This document shows, piece by piece, positions 11,080 to 22,402 of a stretch of 64,000 nt of DNA. The position numbers were made by a program, and so were the translations under genes. The stretch comes from Anticarsia gemmatalis (taxonomy: Eukaryota; Arthropoda; Insecta; Lepidoptera; Erebidae), in assembly GCF_050436995.1 (NCBI RefSeq), contig NC_134757.1, forward strand, positions 4,848,501 to 4,912,500, written 5' to 3'. Positions within the stretch are counted from its first letter, which is position 1, and the number at the start of each line of letters is the position of its first letter. The notes under the pieces are model-generated. The model had not been told where the DNA came from. It searched no databases and saw only the letters and a list, made by a program, of their open reading frames with translations.

Positions 11080-14000
11080 ACAGTAGTGATAATATAACAT
11101 TTATCTAGCAAAAACAAAAATATTTATCAGAGGGTCGTTGATTGAATTCATTTAGAATGACTGTTTTTTGAAAAAGTGAGTAGTAGTGTCGGTCGGGGGT
11201 AGTTTGCGCCACGCTGCGCGTCGCAGGGATCCGCGACCAACACGCGCACCTAATGGAGGGGCCGCGCTGCCCGCCGGGGGGTATTACACACAGCTCTTAT
11301 CGAACACCTAAGACTTTCTTAATAACACAAAATTTATCCCTTCTTCTAATACTTCGAAATACAATTTTAGAAAAGATATTTGAACTCTGCAGCAGACGAG
11401 ACTTGGGTACTTATAGATCACTATTTCTCTAAAGTCTTAATTTCAGCTTTAACGGATTTGCAGTATTGGAACTCTCTCTAGAAATAAGTTTTCTTTTTTT
11501 CAAGTGCATCGACCATTTTATGTACCTACGGCTGTTATAGCCGATTGCATGGTATCTGCACATTGTGTGTATGTTGGGGACCGAAACTCGAACGAAACAT
11601 GTATACATGTGACACCGGGTCAGAACAAACCAAAACTTATCGGCGTAATGGTATAACTTTATTTTTTATTGGTAAGAGAAGGGAACTATAATTCTATTAA
11701 AGTTAGTTTAACCCGATCCGTGACAAGTACAAACATCTACATTCCGTGAAGTGAAATACAGTCGATTCACCGCAACCTGGCTGCGAAACTTTCAAGATCG
11801 ACGTGTAGACTAACAACTGTTCACTCGACCTGAAAACTACACGCAATTATACACCCTATGATTACAAGTTTAAAGCACCAATTCGTTTAAAACGAGTAGT
11901 TATTTAATTCTTTGACAACGATGTTTCACAGCCACTTAAAACTTTTGAGTGAATAACAAATCTCCTCCGAAAAGTCTATTCGGCGAAGTTATACTGTTAA
12001 ATTGTTTGTCGGTAGACAGAGAAGGTTTTTAAAAAGTTAAAGGTTGAGAGAGCATATAAAGGGATCAGGCGGAGGGGGGGGGGTCGACACCGCTGCATTA
12101 TCACGCTTTGTTTGCGTAAACGATTAAAAACCCAACGATAAAGTTAATCGGTTTTATCGCTACAGTTTCGTCTAATTTTATAAACCCTTATCGCTTTAGA
12201 TAATCGTTTCCAAGTTCAACTTAACAAATAGGTGTTGCCCGAAATTTGTTGAATGAAAAGTGTTGATTGCCGGTCGGTTTATTTTACTGGAATCCAGTAA
12301 CCGTTTAACTTGTGTCAATAGCGCAATAAGTTCCTTTATAAATATATCAGTATCAACCCTTGGTCGTAAGAACTCAAACTACGTCGACTTGAATTAACCA
12401 TAACATTGGAGAAACGTGTCGAAGTGGCAACTTGACAAAAAGGTCCCAGTGATTGATGTCCCACCCTTTTGTCCCCCTTCCCACCACCCAACTATGATGT
12501 ACACCCCGTACAAACATAGTGAAAAGGGATTTTTGTATCGAATTACTGTTTTAATCTCTCGTGTCCATATTACGGGATATAAATGGAAAAGTTTTGTATT
12601 TACCACTAAATATGTTTGAGTTGAAACTAAAGCGAATTTACTTCACAAGTATACATTACATTAAGCGAGAGATTTGTTAGTTATAGCTTTACGGTAATTT
12701 TATTTGAGATAATTCTCTTATTCTGGGCCCAATATGACATAAATATAATAGGTCAGTATCATTCAGAAGCTAATAGGTCCTAAATTAAAATAAAACGTAA
12801 CTATTATAAACTAAAAAAATATGAAATCAATTTTCTACGAGTTTTTGATATAGATAAATATAAAAAATGCTTTTAATAAATCCAATAACCATAGTATACT
12901 CATACGTTTATTTCGAGCAGAAATAGTATCCAATGAAGCTTTTCCAAACATTATTATTGCAACCAAGAGTATTAAAGTACATAAATAAAAGAATTTGGCA
13001 AATCTATACGTAGCAGCGTAGCATTTCGTAGCGTTTTTTATCGTAGCAATTTACTACACAAATTGCTCCTGACAAAGACCACACGATGGCTGATAAAACG
13101 TCAGCGCATACTAACCGGGGAAGAAACAAATAGTATATTTATTTAATTACTGGCGCAGCAGTTGACAAATCCTTTTACCACGAGACTCGGCATTATCTTT
13201 TGTTGTCTGCGTCTGGGACCAATCAATTACTGTGCAGTCGCTAGTGGAGACTTGATTACTGTTCCAATGCTGCCACAGCGCTAATGTGGACTCGACACTG
13301 TTGTCCGAATTTAAAAGTAAACCAGAATGAATTAGTTTTGCACTTGCTCCTTATCTGTTAACTTTGTCTCATCAGAAAATAATTACGTAAAATAAATTTC
13401 AAATAAAATATTCCTAAATATTATGTATAGGAACAAAATTTATCTCCTTGTCACAGTTCATAAAATAAACTTTCATTGAAAAGGCGCCAAAAGATCCCTT
13501 ATCTCGGTTACAGCCGCTTTGAATAACGATCCAAAGTGTAACCCCATCGCGAGGTTCTTTGATGTCCTTTAATTATAAAAGTTTTTCTCGTAAAGGAAAA
13601 CCTTTTAGAAGACTTGCACAGAAACACTGCACACTGCGGGGAACCACCGACTTATGATTCTATTACTAAACTCTCTCAACACTCACATTCTAGTTTTCAA
13701 AACAATCTCGTTTTATAACACTTCACATTACTTTTGCTTCAGACAAGTTTTATTTTAACCTTTTAATATTTAAAACTCATGAAATTTAAACAAGAAGCCG
13801 TCACTTGGTTTTATATTGGCAAAAATATATAACAAATACATTTTAACTCGTCACTAGAAATAGATTTACTTATTTCGAACAAGCGCAAAAGTTCGAGTAC
13901 GGCAGGCCTAGGCACGCAGTGATATAAAGTAAATCTGGCCAAAAGAGGTTGAACACAAAGGGCAACAATTCTGAGATGGATTGTTTGTTAGAGCTGGATG

Positions 14001-15970
14001 TGTGATTTGCTGCTCGGTTCTATGTTAAACGTCATGTGTTCATCAACGCTGCTGCGACACAGTGGACATCGAATAAACAATGAACAAGTCACCCCCTAAA
14101 TACGCGGTTTTTTAAATCATATGTTTTTATTTTAGTGACAACTATAATTGTCCAAAATTATTGAAAATATACTAGGTTGTTGTAGTTCGCGTGTCCCGTA
14201 CGCCAGTCTTTGCACTTTAACGTACTTTTATTACACGTGCAACGTACGCTACACTGAAGAAAGTTAAATAAAACAGCACGAGGAGAATTGATGTTGTTGA
14301 ATCTATTTTACATCCACATTGGCTTCGGCATCACGTCCCGTCGAACTGCGTAAAGTTCATTTGTCAGGGTCTTACATTTTACCATAAATTCTCGAACGAC
14401 ACTTTCTAGACTGGTTGTCGCAAGTATGCCAAAAATGCGGACGATTCCTACCTATTTCCGAGTTTACAAAGCGGAGGGTTCATAGTAGCTACTTAATAAT
14501 GTCCGCACCGAGCTCGGGTACTATTCTTTGTAATTAGCTGTTGAGCTCGGCCGCACAGCGCTGACTTCTGTCACTTTGTTTTTTGGCGAATAAAATTGTG
14601 GTTTGTTTTCTTTCATTATACATCACGCTATGTAGTCACTTTTAAAATGAAGACGATTTCAAACGTAAAAAATCCTAACAGAAACACGCAGAAAGGAAGA
14701 ATTATACATACATCAACATTTCTTCGACGCTCAATTTCTTTTACTCCTATTTTCGGAATGTACATTGGAATTTTATCGGGTGATTCCTATTCCTTTTGTA
14801 AACGTTGAATTATTTATTGGACATAATATCTTCCATTACTATTTGTTTCAACTACATAAAATACACGAGGTGGGTAATCGCAATGGGGGTTTCATAATAA
14901 ATTCATCGTTGTATTCAAATAAAGGGCAAAAGAAAATAGAGTTGTGGCCAGCAGCTAAGTAGGGCGCGGTGGGCCGGGGGTAGGTATCGATCAGCCGCTA
15001 AAACAAGCTCGACGCCGACGTCTGTCTAGCCATTGCCTAGCACACCCTATATAAAGCCTATATCACCTGCGAGTGTCTGTGTTCCTGGTACAATGACCCA
15101 GTAAAACGATTCCGGGACATGTTGATTGAAACTTGAAATAGCACTGTGTTTTATGGAATTGGATTGGAAAGGGCAGAGTTACGAGTGGATTCGGTTGAGT
15201 AGTTGCCTTCGATCAAATAGTTATACACTACTGTTTGAATAAAAGGTCCTGGGAATCGAATTACTTTTGATTGTATTAGTTTGAGGTTCATTAGCATTTT
15301 CATTTATGAATTCTAATCAACTGAAAAGGTATTTTTGAATGTATGTGTCAGAAATCAAAATATCACTTATTTTGTAGGAACGATACTAATACCTATTAAC
15401 TAAATTGTAGACTAACTACGTATGTACGTATTCTTTACGGAAATGCATTTTCACAATAACTATAAATGTTATTGTCAGTACTGATAAGGGACACATGATC
15501 GCGATTCATAACCAGTACATTCTCATTTACAAAGCAAACAAATAATAAAATTTATCTCAAAAAGTGTCGAGTTACTAATCGATGGCATGGGATTTGTTTT
15601 ACTTGGGAACTGAATCTCCCTCATTATTGTCCAACGTGATGAATCACTCTAGATAAACGTTTCAACACAAAGTAAATCAAACATTGAGTCAAGAGCACCG
15701 CTTTGAAAGCTTTTATTTAACTTACTATTTATTTTGCATTTTGTTTCGTTGAAAATGTACGTGTTAAACGACCATTAATCGTACATTTTGTTTACGAAAC
15801 CGCTACTCATCGGAACTAATGTAACATTAAGTAATGATCTAAATATGAACGAGCCTGTTCAATTTGAGCACAATCATATCACAGAACGACGCCACACAAT
15901 CCTTTATCAAAATATTTTTAGACAGCGCTTCAGCATCCCGTTTCCTGTCCCGCACAAAGCTGACAATTCT
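11080..15970. other. Non-coding stretch
   Basis: No gene recognised. A GC-rich island at about 11185-11285 and a segment at about 12110-12220 with several TTATCG/CGATAA words (GATA-type motifs) stand out. Around 13003-13050 there is a run of CGTAGC words that is matched on the opposite strand near 20405-20450. A candidate TATA box at 15048 is listed separately. All other reading frames are short and lack support. Confidence 0.45.
15048..15056 (+). promoter_or_regulatory. Possible TATA box
   Basis: TATATAAAG sits just downstream of a GC-rich island (14960-15045). A transcript starting about 30 bp downstream would first meet ATG ACC CAG TAA, so any product would need a later start or splicing. 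There is no clear initiator. Chance TATA-like words are common in AT-rich DNA. Confidence 0.2.
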
Positions 15971-16442
15971 ATGCCATCAAAAACATTCTGTAAAAACCTC
16001 AAGTCTCGCCGTAAAAAGTTGTGAGATCTATATAATACCAAGTCGATTAATCTATTTAGTCTCTACTTAAAGGACCTTCTGTCTTAAGTTATTACGTATG
16101 TTATTATCATGCCAATTTTAAAAAAAATACCTTTAAAACAAATAGATCGACCTGGTCATCGCATGATTTGATTATTAGTTTGTATCACACTACACAGCAC
16201 GACGAGAAGTTAATGCTCCTGAAATGTTAATGGCGAATTTGTGTTTTCTTGCGATGACCAAGTCGATCTATTTGTTTTAAAGGTATTTTTTTTTAAATTG
16301 GCATGATAATAACATACGTAATAACTTAAGACAGAAGGTCCTTTAAGTAGAGACTAAATAGATTAATCGACTTGGTATTATATAGATCTCACAACTTTTT
16401 ACGGCGAGACTTGAGGTTTTTACAGAATGTTTTTGATGGCAT
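15971..16442. repeat. 472-bp palindrome with 193-bp arms (copy 1 head)
   Basis: Arms 15971-16163 and 16250-16442 are near-perfect inverted copies, starting ATGCCATCAAAAACATTCTG. The 86-bp loop contains 'cacgacgagaagttaatg'. Taken alone it would pass for a foldback MITE, but the same palindrome sits at the same junction in copy 2. Confidence 0.85.
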
Positions 16443-16860
16443 CTCACTTCTTTTTGTAGAGCGAATAGAGCAAACATAAGTCCAATTTGTATGGAAAGCC
16501 GTATTTTTTTCATAATTCAACATATTTTCCTATGGGAATGTTGTTCAGTTTGATGGGCTAAACACCCTTACCCACCCTATACCCCCTCCCGTTATGTCTC
16601 ATATAGTAGATACATATTTACACCTATTTATTTTATTTTCTACAGAAATAATAATTTAATTCATTAACTGCAAATGTAACCTTGTAATCTTATACATTTA
16701 TATGGGATTACAAAGTTATTGTTGCAGTTAGTGTATTTAGAAAACTTGACCGAAATTAGAAAATATTGAATTTTTCCCATGATTAAGACACTAAACCCTA
16801 TTTGTATTCTAAATTGTAAGCTTCTAAGTCTGCTAGAAGTACCTTAGACTTTTGATGATC

Positions 16861-16893
16861 GGTGAGTCAGTGAGTCAGTGAATCAGTGAGTGA
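16861..16893 (+). repeat. GTCAGTGA minisatellite
   Basis: About four 8-bp units, one changed to ATCAGTGA. The other copy of this element (inverted at about 27066-27105) has one unit more, so the array length differs between copies. Confidence 0.8.
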
Positions 16894-17109
16894 CAAAATT
16901 CAAAATTTTAACAAGTTGTCATTCTTAAACTACTGGTTCAAATTGACTGAAATTTTAAATATACCGTGTTTATACAATGACTGATTAGTTGCTAAAAATC
17001 CAGGCTTCTTGTTTTATCCACTACGAAATTATAGGGGTGTCAAAAATAGCCCGAATTGCTTCGAGAAAAGGATGTTACGGCCGTGCCGCTTTTTTTTTGC
17101 TCGACTTGC

Positions 17110-17129
17110 GGGGGCACTTCCGTGCCCCC
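17110..17129 (+). repeat. Terminal hairpin of composite element copy 1
   Basis: An 8-bp GC-rich stem with a TTCC loop. Homology between the two copies ends four bases later. The position at the extreme end of the element suggests a role as a 3' termination signal for transposition (inference). Confidence 0.75.
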
Positions 17130-19834
17130 AGATCAATGGAGCTGGCATCGCGGTACGTGTCGGTCATAACTGTAAGCGTCAACCGACGTTCCGGCAAGTG
17201 CGGCCACGTTTATTTCCCTTTAATGAACCGTTAGTGGTATTACCATTCGTATTGCAAACGTTTTCTTACCGCTTTACCGCTGTCATGAATGTCCCTATGC
17301 ACTTAGGTCGTCCATTAAGGCCAATGCAACGTTCACTGACGGAACGCGATCGTAAAACCTTTATAACATCCTTCCAGCACTTGTAAAGCGTTTTGAGAGT
17401 CCTCGCCGTTTTATGCGAGCTCGCATTACCCCGCACTATCAGGACTTTTTTGGTGTCTCAGTGTGATCATACAGTCGACGCTAAGTATACAAGTTTGTAC
17501 ATAAAGACGTCTGTACGGGATATCGCGAGCGCTCGGTATAAATGAAAGTATTTTAAAGTTACGCCTCGTTAGTCCACCCGCTTAGAAGAAGATCTCTTAT
17601 CTTTGAATCTAGCTGAGTACTTGTTACTTTATATTTGTTGGTAAAACTTAAAAATTCTCCTTTATTTCTTACAAGCCGTAACTAAGTTCGATGTAAGCGG
17701 TCAACTTCGATGTAACTCGGCGATGAATCAAATCACAGGGCTATACAAACACACAGTTGCGGGTAGGTCGTGCAATTTATAGAGCATCCTAAAGCATTTA
17801 GTGTAGCTATTTGTACAATGCACAAGTAAACGTATTAGGACAACAAACCAATGTCGAGGCGAGCGAGCGGGCGGCGCGCCAAGAAGCCATAACTCTACAC
17901 TTGACATATTCTCTCGGAAACCATCCGGTTTATAGCATTTTAATACAATGCAACTAATAAAAATTGCAAGTTTCGGTGAATGAACGAGAGCTATTAGCGA
18001 AGGTCGTGATTTGCTAGCCTGGGAGATAAGTTTAATCAGAGTGCCATTAAGTTTTACAACTTCGCCGGGTGCATACGGTTTATGGCGGGTTGGGGCGACA
18101 TTGTCAACAGATCTTGCGACGCTCTTTACGGCTGCTGAAACGTTGCTTTAACGGTTTTATAGTTTTCGTCGTTTCGTCGCGCTGGCGGTCACGGCGCCCT
18201 TAATAGCCCAAGCTAAGTGCCCGCTCGGGGCTGTGTTGCCCCCAAGAATGTCTGTATTTCTTTCATACATGCCGAGATTTCCATCTTTAGTATCGTAAAG
18301 AATTTTATTTTTTCTTTAATACCACTTACGATCTCGCAGCACATAGATTATCGCCTGCGCAATCTCAAAAAAATTCAGAGCTCATTTTACATGCTATTTT
18401 TCTATACGAGACCAAAAATATAGTACTTTCCTTACACCACATAACAGCCAGCAGCAATTACTCGAGTAGAGCGCAGCAACAACGTTCAAACAATTATCAA
18501 ACACCAAACGTGTGTCATTAGTCAGGATTCAGTTCTCCTCCGGCGCGACGTATCGGCGACGCTGCTCCCTATTACTTACATGTAAATAACTAAACTGTAA
18601 GTCTTCTTTAATTAAACTGCAGCAATGACGGAAAGCGCAATCAAGGCGCGTCGTGACGCACGTCGCCGACGTCCTGCACCCACGTCAACTGCAAGCCTCA
18701 CAATATTAATTTGTTGACTAATTAATTATAGCATGTGAACATTTCACCATTAATCAGCAAACGTGACCGTTGTTCTGTGTAGGAACAGCGTTATAAGAAA
18801 CTGATTGGAGCTCGCGCGAGGCAAATTGGTTTTATTAACTTCACTCGTAGTTCATTTACTTGCTTCTTCACATAGGAGCATCGAACGGCTTCTCCACTCG
18901 ACTCGACTTATTCAATTTAAAAAGCTTTGAACTTTTTCACTATGCGTAGGTAGCTTTTCAATACGACTGCTGTTCTTATATTCGTTTTTCACATCGAAGA
19001 CGATAAAATATCGTTTTATGAAAACAATATTCCTAAGAAAAGAAAATGATTTATTATTACTTCTGAAAACGCTTTCATCCTTTGTCGGGTTAACAAACTA
19101 ACTGTAAGAAAGTAACTATAACTACATTGTTGTGAAATAAAGAGAAATAATTATTTGGAACTAATGATTCCAACAAAGAGTCGTACTAGTTTAATATTGT
19201 ACTATAAGTGTTATATGATATCACTCGAAAACATCCCTAATACGTACCTACCGATCTGTTAACTATAGTAAAGACTGCTCCGTTTTATCGGTGTTCTAAT
19301 TTTTACCGATAATACTGAAAAGTACCAAGTTTTCTCACCACACCGCCACATTTGCACACCTCAGTCACCCTTCATCAATCAACTTACCTTTCGTAATTGC
19401 GTGAAAGTCACGATAAACATTTATAGCTAAGAAGTATCTGTTATGTAGACGTTGACTGATAAGCCGGACGCAAATAAAACAAACTATCGCATAATATCGT
19501 CACGTAAGGGTACTTATGACGTTTCATAGTACGCAACAAGTGAGCCTGGCGCCACGGTGCCGACGACGTGGGGCTGCGAAAGGAATTTCAATCTGGTCGT
19601 GATGAGCTGAGCAAAGGCGCAAATTACACACAACCGTCCGTCTTTTATTACCCTTAACGCGCGAACTCGAATTGTCTAGCTCGTATGGTCCAAACTAATA
19701 CAGTTCACTTAATGATAATTCTTATTACTTAACCCCTTATTCATAAAGGCTTAATATCAGTATTTTGCTTAATGAACTCTGTCTTGTTAGTATGTAATAT
19801 ATTAAGAAATAATTATGATGGTAAATTCCAATCC

Positions 19835-19899
19835 GGTAAACAGACTTTAATAGACAGCAATATAATAATATGTAATACAGATGTCTATTAAAGTTTACC
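19835..19899. repeat. Inverted repeat with a 4-nt bulge
   Basis: GGTAAAC(AGAC)TTTAATAGACA at 19835-19856 is inverted as TGTCTATTAAAGTTTACC at 19882-19899; an AGAC-type insertion in one arm is the only difference. The loop is 25 nt and AT-rich. Confidence 0.65.
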
Positions 19900-21164
19900 A
19901 TAAACAAGTTGATATAACTTTAAATTATATTGAGTACATCTAAGCCAGATATGTAGTATTTATAGTATGACTTCGAGAACAAATAGTAGGGACGTGTTTA
20001 ATACGGCATTATATCTTCGTATATGTAGAGAAGTCGTTACAATCGAGTGTAGTTAGTGAAAGAGTCGATATTGTTTGGTCGGGACGTAAATAGTGCGGGT
20101 GGATGGCGTCGAGCAACAAGTAGGGCGACTCGTCGGCGCCACCTCCCCATACAGCGGAATTAAACGCACATACGAGTCTAACGAAGAAATATACACTATA
20201 TTTCAAGTTCTTTGAACTTTGCATGCCCAGACGTGGCTTCGTTTAGGATCTGGGACAACGCAACTATTTATGCAAAAAAGCAGCTTTTTAATATCCTACA
20301 ACGGAATAAGGCTTAATAAATATTATGAATAATAAGTTTGTGCTACAAACTTAGATATCAGTAACAAAACTTAGTTAAAAGTATTGTTTATAGTCTAGTC
20401 TTCTAAAGGTGCTACGTATGCTACGCTGCTACGAAGACGCTACGAGATTCACTTTTCGAAAGATGTTGTTAACAAGGCTTGAAAAAATTATTACACATAC
20501 AAATATAGATTAATGCTGTAATTATTAAAATTAATTTATTTTTAATAACGGATGAATTATTATGAAAGTGTTATGATCATAACAATATACAAGAGTTGGT
20601 TATTTGATTAGCAATACACAGAATTCACACGAAGTACCCTTTAATCGCATCAACGGTAACTGTTATTTTATTCATAAATTGAAAAAATAATCTACATGTT
20701 TATAATATTTAAGCGATATAGCTCAGTATGTCGTAAAGGCCCAAAGCGTTCCCGAGCCGCTTACGATACGCCTAAATAGACAAATCCCTTCAATTTTAAA
20801 ATCCCACGTAATCCATTTCATTGTAAAAAAAATTAAATTATATTCCTTACCAATCTGATACATGTAACGATGGAAAATGATATATAACAATAAAATAATA
20901 ATACCAACTCTTTGATCTTCGGTAAAGTCAAAATTGTTTAAGAAAACTTAGGTATTCGTAACTACGTTATCTTAACGTTAAAGTTAGAGTTTAACTAAAC
21001 AGTTTGTCAATTGAACCAATTCTACAGTATCATATGAATTTCCCGACCGACATCGATCGCTGTGACTCATTAACAAACAAACTGCGTAATTAACTATTAA
21101 CACACCAAATGAACTATAAACTAAATTAAACGTGTGTTGTAACAATATTTATCTAAAGTGCGAC

Positions 21165-21215
21165 GTCGACCACGTGCCGCCGCACCGCGCCGCGCCGCGC
21201 CGAGCCGGAGGGCGT
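21165..21215. promoter_or_regulatory. CpG-rich tract with E-box CACGTG
   Basis: CACGTG at about 21170 adjoins short CCGCG/GCGCC repeats in an otherwise AT-rich neighbourhood. It resembles an E-box-bearing regulatory island, but no promoter elements fix a start site. Confidence 0.2.
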
Positions 21216-21959
21216 CAACGTCACCGCAATCGCCGGCACCACTCTGCGAGTCAAATAAATATGAATTACTATTACTGCCGCTATAACAAGGCCGGCGAGG
21301 TCCGATACACCTACGAGTACGTCCAGAGGCACTCGGGGCGCGCCCTAACACCAGTCCACTTCCGCTTTATTAAATTTCTTCGCAAATACACTTTTATTGT
21401 CGGCGGCCAACGATCTTTGTAGAAGGACATCGTTGTCTTCACTCGTTTGTATCGTATGCAAATAGTGGAACAAATGGGGGCCGCCCTTAGTACGTTTTAT
21501 GATTTTTATGGACGGAGCTCGCATAAAATACAATGCAAAGAATGCTCTCGAGCAAAAAAATATTCATGTCGGCACAGTCAGAAGCAAATGCAGTCAAATG
21601 TTTTTGTTTCATAAATGAATAAATAATGAGGAGGCATTAACGTTGACGTAACATTCAATTTTATAAATAACGATGTTAATGACACATGAAACTGAAATAA
21701 TATTGACATGATATTTAGTACGATATAATTACTATTATTACTATCCCATTATCTATGTGCGTGAATTACTAAATAACCACGTTTAAGAAATCGCTGTCAA
21801 TATAATTTAACTATTTTAATCAAATAAAAAATAGAAAAGTTTGATCACCGACAGGTTGTTAAAGAACCGCTTAATAGGTGGCTAAAGCTGTCGCCTGATG
21901 GCTCTCGACAGCGTCTTATGGCTTCCTAATGAAGTTGTCGCCGCCGCGTCTGTGTGCAT

Positions 21960-22015
21960 GAATGACGTAAACATGGCCGCGTGTGTGTGTGTTCGCCATA
22001 TTGATGGCCTCCTGG
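21960..22015. promoter_or_regulatory. Cluster of ATGGCC/GCCAT words and a GT run
   Basis: CATGGCCGC, a GTGTGTGTGT run, CGCCATATT and GATGGCC lie within 50 bp. Pho/YY1-type sites have a GCCAT core, so a Polycomb-response-like element is conceivable. The evidence is motif density only. Confidence 0.2.
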
Positions 22016-22359
22016 TAGGTATGTGCAGGTTTTAAGCTAAAGGTCTTACCGATCCATAATCACTTTTCGCGCGATTTCCTTCGATAGCGCAAGCGTAAAC
22101 TTGTTATAGGGCTGCCGAGCACTGAATGTAATATAATACTAAGAGAAAAAAATATGGTATTTTGATGATAACATACCTCTATATGTACTTCATAATTTAG
22201 GTAGAGAAAGTTGTCGAGTTGGTGCTAGGAAAAATATTTTTATCTTATATTGTTTCCCGCAAAACTCCTCTATTTTTGGGCATAGAATTAGGCAGTACAC
22301 GTTCATTCTCAAATTTTAATATATGCAAACCTATTTGTTTCCAACTTCTGATTCTTTTA

Positions 22360-22402
22360 ACAAATCATATTAGGTGCAAACTTTGTACCTAAAATGATTT
22401 GT
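22360..22402. repeat. Near-perfect 43-bp palindrome
   Basis: Two 21-nt arms around a single central base match at 19 of 21 positions (ACAAATCATATTAGGT and its inverted partner ACCTAAAATGATTTGT are the outer parts). No adjacent reading frame explains it. Confidence 0.7.

Larger units (their letters stand above)
15971..17133 (+). mobile_element. Composite repeat element, copy 1 (palindromic head plus hairpin tail)
   Basis: A ~1.16-kb unit that recurs in inverted orientation at 26823-27990 with about 95% identity by eye. The left part (15971-16442) is a large palindrome. The right part (16443-17133) has a GTCAGTGA minisatellite near 16861, then the reading-frame fragment that begins MLKIQASCFIH, and ends in an 8-bp stem hairpin GGGGGCAC-TTCC-GTGCCCCC followed by AG. 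Both copies stop at the same bases at both ends, so the palindrome and the tail move as one unit. The terminal hairpin and lack of a clear target duplication recall Helitron/Helentron non-autonomous elements, but no CTRR end is visible, so the class is unresolved. Confidence 0.75.

Noticed and set aside
16989..17386. Overlapping frames of 81 and 125 codons, the first starting MLKIQASCFIH
   Set aside because: Their starts lie in the composite repeat and the same N-terminus appears in the inverted copy at 26967, so they are repeat sequence running into flanking DNA.
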